Shown: in pieces, positions 59,558 to 64,000 of the stretch
How the letters are laid out: each line of letters opens with the position of its first letter
How positions within the stretch are numbered: the first letter of the stretch is position 1
Source of the DNA: Eubacterium limosum
Lineage (GTDB): Bacteria; Bacillota; Clostridia; Eubacteriales; Eubacteriaceae
Direction of reading: 5' to 3'
Length of the DNA stretch: 64,000 bases
Assembly (NCBI RefSeq): GCF_000807675.2
Contig: NZ_CP019962.1
Span: 992,001 to 1,056,000, forward strand
The notes under the pieces: generated by a model
Database searches by the model: none
Told to the model about the DNA's origin: nothing
The model's input: only the letters and a program-made list of their open reading frames with translations
Made by a program: the position numbers and the translations under genes

Positions 59558-60223
59558 ATGATTATTTCTCAAAAGAAATCTTTTGAAGATGTATTAGAAT
59601 ATTTAAAGGACGCAAAGAAAGTGGTCATCACTGGTTGTTCTGAATGTGCGACAGTTTGTAAAACCGGTGGAGAAGAAGAAGTTGAAGCCATGAAAGCTGC
59701 GTTGGAAGCCGAAGGTAAAGAAGTTCTGGCAACCAAGGTTTTAACAACTTCCTGTAATGTGCTTTTAAACAAAAAAGAATTAAAAGAAATCAAAGGCGAG
59801 CTGGGCGAAGCAGATGCTGTACTGTGCATGGCGTGCGGCGATGGTGTTCAGACTGTTGCAAAGGGCGTTAAAAAAGAAACTTACCCAGCAAATGACACCA
59901 TGTTTGTTGGCGAAACCGTCCGCAATGGTATCTTTGAGGAAATGTGTAAAACCTGCGGTGACTGCGTGCTTGGCAGAACTGCTGCAATCTGCCCGATTAC
60001 CCGCTGTGGCAAGTCCTTATTAAACGGTGCCTGCGGCGGCTCCAGAGATGGCAAATGCGAAGTTATTCCTGAAAATGACTGCGCGTGGATTGAAATTTAT
60101 AAAAAACTGAAAGAACAGGGTAAAGAAGAATTACTTGAAGAAATTCAGCCATTACGCGGCTACAAAAAGGTTGCTTACCCAAGAACAATTAATTTAAGAG
60201 ATCAGGAAAAGGATGGTGAATAA
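59558..60223 (+). CDS. metV: MetV, methylenetetrahydrofolate reductase partner
   Basis: A 221-residue MTHFR_C protein. Cysteines lie in CSECATVCKTGG, TTSCNV, CKTCGDCVLGRTAAICPITRCGKSLLNGACGG, binding [4Fe-4S] clusters and helping flavin transfer. With MetF it forms the MetVF methylene-THF reductase of acetogens. No RnfC2 gene is present between folD and metV, unlike Acetobacterium; this agrees with the two-subunit enzyme known in E. callanderi. Confidence 0.94.
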   Translation: MIISQKKSFEDVLEYLKDAKKVVITGCSECATVCKTGGEEEVEAMKAALEAEGKEVLATKVLTTSCNVLLNKKELKEIKGELGEADAVLCMACGDGVQTVAKGVKKETYPANDTMFVGETVRNGIFEEMCKTCGDCVLGRTAAICPITRCGKSLLNGACGGSRDGKCEVIPENDCAWIEIYKKLKEQGKEELLEEIQPLRGYKKVAYPRTINLRDQEKDGE

Positions 60224-60224
60224 G

Positions 60225-61103
60225 ATGAGCAGTTTATTACAACAGACATTAGAAGCCGGTAAATTTGCGATTACTGCAGAAATGGCACCACCAAAAGGGA
60301 CTGATTTCAGCCACATTTTAGAAATTGCCGACCTGTTAAAGGGTCGTGTGCAGGGCGTTAACGTTACAGACTTCCAGTCTGCCGCTGTCAAGGCTTCCTC
60401 ACTGGCTATGTGTGTTGAGCTTGAAAGAAAAGGGCTTGAACCGATCTTACAGATGACTGGCCGTGACCGCAACCGTATTGCCATCCAGGGTGAAATGTTA
60501 TCCGCAGGTCATTTCGGCATTAAAAACATGCTGGCACTGACGGGTGACCATACCACTACTGGCGACAATCCTGAAGCTAAACCGGTATTTGAAATGGACT
60601 CTGTATCCATCCTTCAGACAGCTGAAGTACTAATGAGCGGCCAGGATTTAGCCGGCAATGAACTACAGGGCTCTCCGGATTTCTATCTGGGCGCTTGTGT
60701 TACCCCTGTTTTTGATCCGGTTGAAGTACAGCTGATCAAAATGCGCAATAAGATCAAAGCTGGCGCCAAATTCTTCCAGACACAGGGTGTATTTGATATT
60801 GAAGTTATGCGCGAATTTAAAGAACTGACCAAGGACATGGACTGCTATGTTCTGGCTGGTATCATTCCACTTAAATCTGCCGGTATGGCAAAATTCATGA
60901 ACCGCAGCGTGCCTGGAATCTCTGTACCAGACGCTTTAATTGAACGTTTGACCGAAGCTGAAGACAAAGCTGCTGAGGGTATCAAGATTGCCGGAGAATT
61001 TGTAGCTCAGCTGAAGGAAGAAGGCGTATGTGACGGCGCTCATATTATGGCGATCGGCGCAGAAGAAAACGTACCGAAGATTCTGGATATAGCTGGTTTA
61101 TAG
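60225..61103 (+). CDS. metF: Methylenetetrahydrofolate reductase, flavin subunit
   Basis: A 292-residue MTHFR TIM barrel (FAITAEMAPPKG, ALTGDHTTTGDNPEAKPVFEMDSV, GAKFFQTQGVFD). ATG 60225 is chosen because GGTGA ends just before; ATG 60213 sits inside the ribosome site. It reduces methylene-THF to methyl-THF; the electron donor is not encoded here. Confidence 0.95.
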   Translation: MSSLLQQTLEAGKFAITAEMAPPKGTDFSHILEIADLLKGRVQGVNVTDFQSAAVKASSLAMCVELERKGLEPILQMTGRDRNRIAIQGEMLSAGHFGIKNMLALTGDHTTTGDNPEAKPVFEMDSVSILQTAEVLMSGQDLAGNELQGSPDFYLGACVTPVFDPVEVQLIKMRNKIKAGAKFFQTQGVFDIEVMREFKELTKDMDCYVLAGIIPLKSAGMAKFMNRSVPGISVPDALIERLTEAEDKAAEGIKIAGEFVAQLKEEGVCDGAHIMAIGAEENVPKILDIAGL

Positions 61104-61116
61104 GAGTAGTGAACTA

Positions 61117-62490
61117 ATGAGAATTACTGTAATAGGTGCAGGCCCGGGCGGCTATGAAGCTGCTATTATGGCTGCAAAACTGGGTGCAGAAGTCACCTGT
61201 ATTGAAAAAGATGAAGTCGGCGGTACCTGTTTAAACCGTGGCTGTATTCCGACAAAAGCTTTTCTGGCAGCCTCCGATGTTCTGGAAACTGTTGAAAGCG
61301 CTAAGGATTTTGGCATTAACATTGACGGCACTGTCAGCGTTGATTACAAAGCCGTTGTAGACCGCAAAAATAAAGTAAAAGACGGCCTGATCAAAGGGAT
61401 CCATTTCCTGTTTGAAGAAAACAAGGTAAACCTGATCAAAGGTACGGGCAAAATCGTTGATAAAAATACCGTTGAAGTTACCAAAGAAGATGGTTCAACC
61501 GAAACTGTTGAAACAGACAAAATTATCCTGGCCACCGGTTCTGTTCCGGTAAGCCCAGGAATGTTCAAATATGACGGAAAAAAGGTCATCACCTCTGACG
61601 AAGTGCTGGATCTGGAAAGAGCTCCGGAATCCATTATTATCGTTGGCGGCGGCGTTATCGGCTGTGAAATCGGCCAGTTCCTGAGCCGCATGGGCACAAA
61701 GGTAACCATTGTGGAAGCGCTGGAACAGATCCTTCCAAACGAAGACAAGGATGTTTCCAAACAGCTTCTGCGTCAGTTTAAAAAGGATAAAATCAAGGTG
61801 CACACCGGCGTAGGTGTGGCTGAAGTTGAAGTTTCTGACGATGGTGTTAAAGCTTCTTTAGCTAACGGCAAGTCCGTTGAGGCTGAAATTATGCTGGTTG
61901 CCATTGGCCGCCGCAGTTTTGTGGACAATCTTGGTGCACAGGATGCCGGTGTTGAAGTGGATGAACGTGGCCGTATTGTTGTCAATGACAAGATGGAAAC
62001 CTCCGTCCCCGGCGTTTACGCCATTGGGGACATCGTTGCGACAGCTCAACTGGCGCACGTTGCCTCAAAAGAAGGGATCGTCGCTGTTGAAAACGCCATG
62101 GGTGCAGACAAGCATGTGGCTTATGCCGCGGTACCGCGCTGTGTATACACCGAGCCAGAAGTCGCTGGCGTTGGCTTAACTGAAAAGGACTGTGAAAAGA
62201 AGGGCGTCGAATATAAACTTGGAACCTTTGATTTCAGAGCTTTAGGTAAGGCACAGGCCATTGGCAAAATCCAGGGTTTTGTAAAGGTCATTGTGGATAA
62301 CAATGACGTGATCGTTGGCGCTTCCATTGTCGGACCACACGCAACCGACCTGTTGGCTGAGCTGAGTCTGGCAGTACATTTAGGCTTGACCGCTGAACAG
62401 GTTGGCGATGTTATTCATCCGCATCCGTCACTGTCCGAAGCACTGATGGAAGCACTGCACGACGTACACGGAAAATCCGTTCATAAATAA
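61117..62490 (+). CDS. lpdA: Dihydrolipoyl dehydrogenase
   Basis: A 457-residue flavoprotein disulfide reductase: GAGPGGYEAA (FAD), redox pair in GGTCLNRGCIPTKAF, IVGGGVIGCEIGQF (NAD), and the C-terminal HPHPSLSEAL with the catalytic His-Glu. It reoxidises lipoyl groups on GcvH or other carriers. Position in the methyl-branch operon, 13 bases after metF, links glycine cleavage/synthesis to the THF pool. Confidence 0.95.
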   Translation: MRITVIGAGPGGYEAAIMAAKLGAEVTCIEKDEVGGTCLNRGCIPTKAFLAASDVLETVESAKDFGINIDGTVSVDYKAVVDRKNKVKDGLIKGIHFLFEENKVNLIKGTGKIVDKNTVEVTKEDGSTETVETDKIILATGSVPVSPGMFKYDGKKVITSDEVLDLERAPESIIIVGGGVIGCEIGQFLSRMGTKVTIVEALEQILPNEDKDVSKQLLRQFKKDKIKVHTGVGVAEVEVSDDGVKASLANGKSVEAEIMLVAIGRRSFVDNLGAQDAGVEVDERGRIVVNDKMETSVPGVYAIGDIVATAQLAHVASKEGIVAVENAMGADKHVAYAAVPRCVYTEPEVAGVGLTEKDCEKKGVEYKLGTFDFRALGKAQAIGKIQGFVKVIVDNNDVIVGASIVGPHATDLLAELSLAVHLGLTAEQVGDVIHPHPSLSEALMEALHDVHGKSVHK

Positions 62491-62497
62491 TTAAATG

Positions 62498-62520
62498 AGG
62501 CTCTCTCAAGATGAGAGCCT
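62498..62520 (+). terminator. Hairpin after lpdA
   Basis: AGGCTCTC/GAGAGCCT stem, weak T tract; probable partial terminator or processing site. Confidence 0.5.
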
Positions 62521-62523
62521 TCA

Positions 62524-62757
62524 GGCTGTCAAAGAAGTGGCGCAGCCCGAGACTGCGCCTTTTATCCAGATAAGCAAAAAGGTCCAGGCACTGCGGTAAA
62601 CGGCCAGGAACCGTGTCGCACGACTGGAATAGCCGGACACTGGTGAGATGAAGCGTCCACTTTAGTAAAAAAGCTGTCCCTGTGAGGGCGGTGCCCGCAG
62701 GACGCTTTTTCTTCCTTAGGTAAAAGGCTTCGTCGCTCTGGTTTTTTGACACGCTGG
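62524..62757 (+). ncRNA. Candidate structured RNA R2, copy B
   Basis: Second copy of the segment at 29527-29762. It closes with TGTCAAA (62527-62533) pairing TTTGACA (62745-62751). Inside: GGCGCAG/CTGCGCC, TTATC/GATAA, CGTG/CACG, AAGCGTCC (62651) with GGACGCTT (62700), and GGGC/GCCC. Fills most of the lpdA-gcvH gap. No protein frame is shared by the copies beyond about 10 residues. Confidence 0.55.
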
Positions 62758-62785
62758 AGGCTCTCTCAAAAAGAGAGTCTTTTTT
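62758..62785 (+). terminator. Intrinsic terminator before gcvH
   Basis: AGGCTCTCTC/GAGAGTCT stem around AAAAA then T6. Confidence 0.85.
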
Positions 62786-62806
62786 AAAAGAGAGTTCTTT
62801 TTTAAC

Positions 62807-62835
62807 TTGAACTCATGGCGTTATCGTGATATATT
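62807..62835 (+). promoter_or_regulatory. Promoter of gcvH
   Basis: TTGAAC (62807-62812), 17 bases, TATATT (62830-62835). Confidence 0.65.
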
Positions 62836-62871
62836 AAAGTCAAAATATACAATATTTAAGGAGAAAAAACC

Positions 62872-63252
62872 ATGAACGTACCACAGGAATTAAAATACGA
62901 CAAGGAACAACATCTTTGGGTTGCAGTCGATGATAATGTAGCAACCATTGGTATTACGGATTTCGCACAGGATAAAATGGGCGATATTTTATTCGTAGAG
63001 CTGGCAGATGAAGACGACGAATTTGAACGCGGGGATGAATTCTCAGTTGTTGAATCCGGTAAGAAAGCTTCTCCGTTGGAAGCACCATTTGCCTTTAAAG
63101 TTCTTGAATCCAATCAGGATTTAGATGACGAACCAGAAGCGATTAATGAGGACGCTTATGCAAACTGGATCGTTAAGGTTCAGATCACAGATGATGAAGG
63201 TATTGAAGACTTGGTAGACGCAGCTGAATACGAAGCGGCAATTGCTGAATAA
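62872..63252 (+). CDS. gcvH: Glycine cleavage system H protein
   Basis: A 126-residue lipoyl carrier: KYDKEQHLWVAVDDNVATIGITDFAQDKMGDI and the lipoyl lysine in VVESGKKASP (Lys64). It shuttles the aminomethyl group between the P, T and L proteins; LpdA upstream is the L protein. P and T proteins are not in the window. AAGGAG before the ATG and its own promoter. Confidence 0.95.
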   Translation: MNVPQELKYDKEQHLWVAVDDNVATIGITDFAQDKMGDILFVELADEDDEFERGDEFSVVESGKKASPLEAPFAFKVLESNQDLDDEPEAINEDAYANWIVKVQITDDEGIEDLVDAAEYEAAIAE

Positions 63253-63265
63253 GGTTTTTCTTTAA

Positions 63266-64000
63266 ATGGTCATTGATTGTCATATCCATTGCGCTTTAAG
63301 CGGTTTTGGTAAACTGAAAAAAGGATTGATGTCTGAGGATACACCGGAGCGGGAGGGCTGGTTTTCGTCACTGGCAACGCGGTACCGCAAGCACAATGTC
63401 AAAGCGCTGCGTGACGGCGGTGACGCCTATGGTGCGGGCACTGCTTTTAAGCCCATCGCTGAGGATGCTGGTATTATTTTCAGAACACCGCTGGTGGCCC
63501 TGTATAAAACAGGTCACTACGGAGATTTTTTGGGAGAGGCCATTACCGATTTTGACTCCTGCCGTAAAAAGATGGATCAGCTGCTCAAACGCAGGCCTGA
63601 TTTTATTAAGATTATCCAGTCAGGAATTATGAGTTTTGACCATTTTGGGGAGGCTGGCAGTCTGGAATTTACAGATGCGGAGCTTTGCTATCTGATTGAC
63701 CGGGCCCATGACGCCGGACTGCGGACGATGGTGCATGTCAATACGCCAAAGGGCATTATGATGGCCATTGAAGCCGGGGCAGACAGCATTGAACATGGAT
63801 ATTGCATTGATGCAGACTGCATCGCGGCGATGAAAGAAAAAGATATTGTCTGGGTACCGACACTGGCGCCTTTTGCCAATATCGCAAGCTGCGATGAAAG
63901 CCATCCGCTTTCCCGGTACCGGGAGGTTTCACAGCGCTATTTTACCGGGCATAAGCTTCAGGTGAGAAAGGCCCACGTGGCAGGTGTGACCATTGCCCTG
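63266..64000 (+). CDS. Amidohydrolase family protein, 3' end cut by window
   Basis: At least 245 residues, starting MVIDCHIHCALSGFGK, open to the window edge. HIH, RPDFIKIIQSGIMSFDH, MVHVNTPKG and ADSIEHGYCID are amidohydrolase metal and barrel motifs. It is a paralog of the protein at 9661-10548, which has the same blocks in the same order. It starts 13 bases after the gcvH stop without a clear ribosome site, so it may be coupled to gcvH. Substrate unknown. Confidence 0.82.
   Translation, partial: MVIDCHIHCALSGFGKLKKGLMSEDTPEREGWFSSLATRYRKHNVKALRDGGDAYGAGTAFKPIAEDAGIIFRTPLVALYKTGHYGDFLGEAITDFDSCRKKMDQLLKRRPDFIKIIQSGIMSFDHFGEAGSLEFTDAELCYLIDRAHDAGLRTMVHVNTPKGIMMAIEAGADSIEHGYCIDADCIAAMKEKDIVWVPTLAPFANIASCDESHPLSRYREVSQRYFTGHKLQVRKAHVAGVTIAL

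Overview
The window reads as chromosome of an acetogenic Clostridium-type Firmicute of the Eubacterium limosum / E. callanderi group. The basis is an uninterrupted Wood-Ljungdahl methyl-branch operon (fhs-fchA-folD-metV-metF-lpdA), an AcsE/MtqA-like methyltetrahydrofolate:corrinoid methyltransferase with a RACo-type corrinoid activator, a sigma-54-controlled MttB-family methyltransferase without an amber codon, a ferredoxin-aldehyde oxidoreductase-MoaD operon, and Firmicute-type promoters, Shine-Dalgarno sites and terminators. The species is an inference from gene content, not from a search.

Layout. 0-6 kb: CD3324-type HTH protein, DUF1062 protein behind a leader-peptide/SD hairpin, HD protein, ammonium transporter, M20 peptidase, MATE pump. 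6-9.4 kb: etfB followed by one reading frame that fuses EtfA to an acyl-CoA dehydrogenase. 9.4-17.5 kb: amidohydrolase, HAD phosphatase, one-chain L-serine dehydratase, Fe-S aldo/keto reductase, SDR, membrane GDPD and MGMT-like protein. 17.6-25.6 kb: sulfite-reductase-like protein with divergent LysR regulator, a DnaA-box cluster, an orphan EutL-like shell protein, ferredoxin/aor/moaD, small Fe-S protein, MBL hydrolase, ArsD-like protein plus lipoprotein. 25.6-30.6 kb: MarR-MATE, XRE/AbrB-ABC transporter, DUF3795 and GNAT. 30.6-39.2 kb: PAS/sigma-54 activator divergent from mttB-MFS, PPTase, azlCD, MerR and a MATE pump behind a leader peptide/terminator. 39.2-46.8 kb: complete histidine operon hisZGDCBHAF-IE on the minus strand. 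47-52.4 kb: PAS/degenerate GGDEF protein, HAD, cca, rsmA, small membrane protein, PadR. 52.5-63.3 kb: RACo-like activator, divergent methyltransferase, methyl-branch operon and gcvH. The final gene is an amidohydrolase cut by the window edge.

How genes fit together. fhs, fchA, folD and metVF carry formate to methyl-THF; the methyltransferase moves that methyl group to or from a corrinoid protein, and the RACo-like protein reactivates oxidised corrinoid. LpdA and GcvH connect the same one-carbon pool to glycine. The MttB-family enzyme with its transporter probably brings in methyl groups from a quaternary amine under sigma-54 control.

The most unusual features are: (1) the EtfA-acyl-CoA dehydrogenase fusion with a well-placed internal SD/ATG; (2) a dispersed repeat that begins exactly at the TGA stop codon of three unrelated genes, supplies a second in-frame TGA, and shows compensatory changes in its hairpin; (3) two copies of a ~230-nt candidate structured RNA; (4) two leader peptides overlapping or abutting regulatory hairpins; (5) a TGTATATACA palindrome shared by the promoters of the one-carbon genes.
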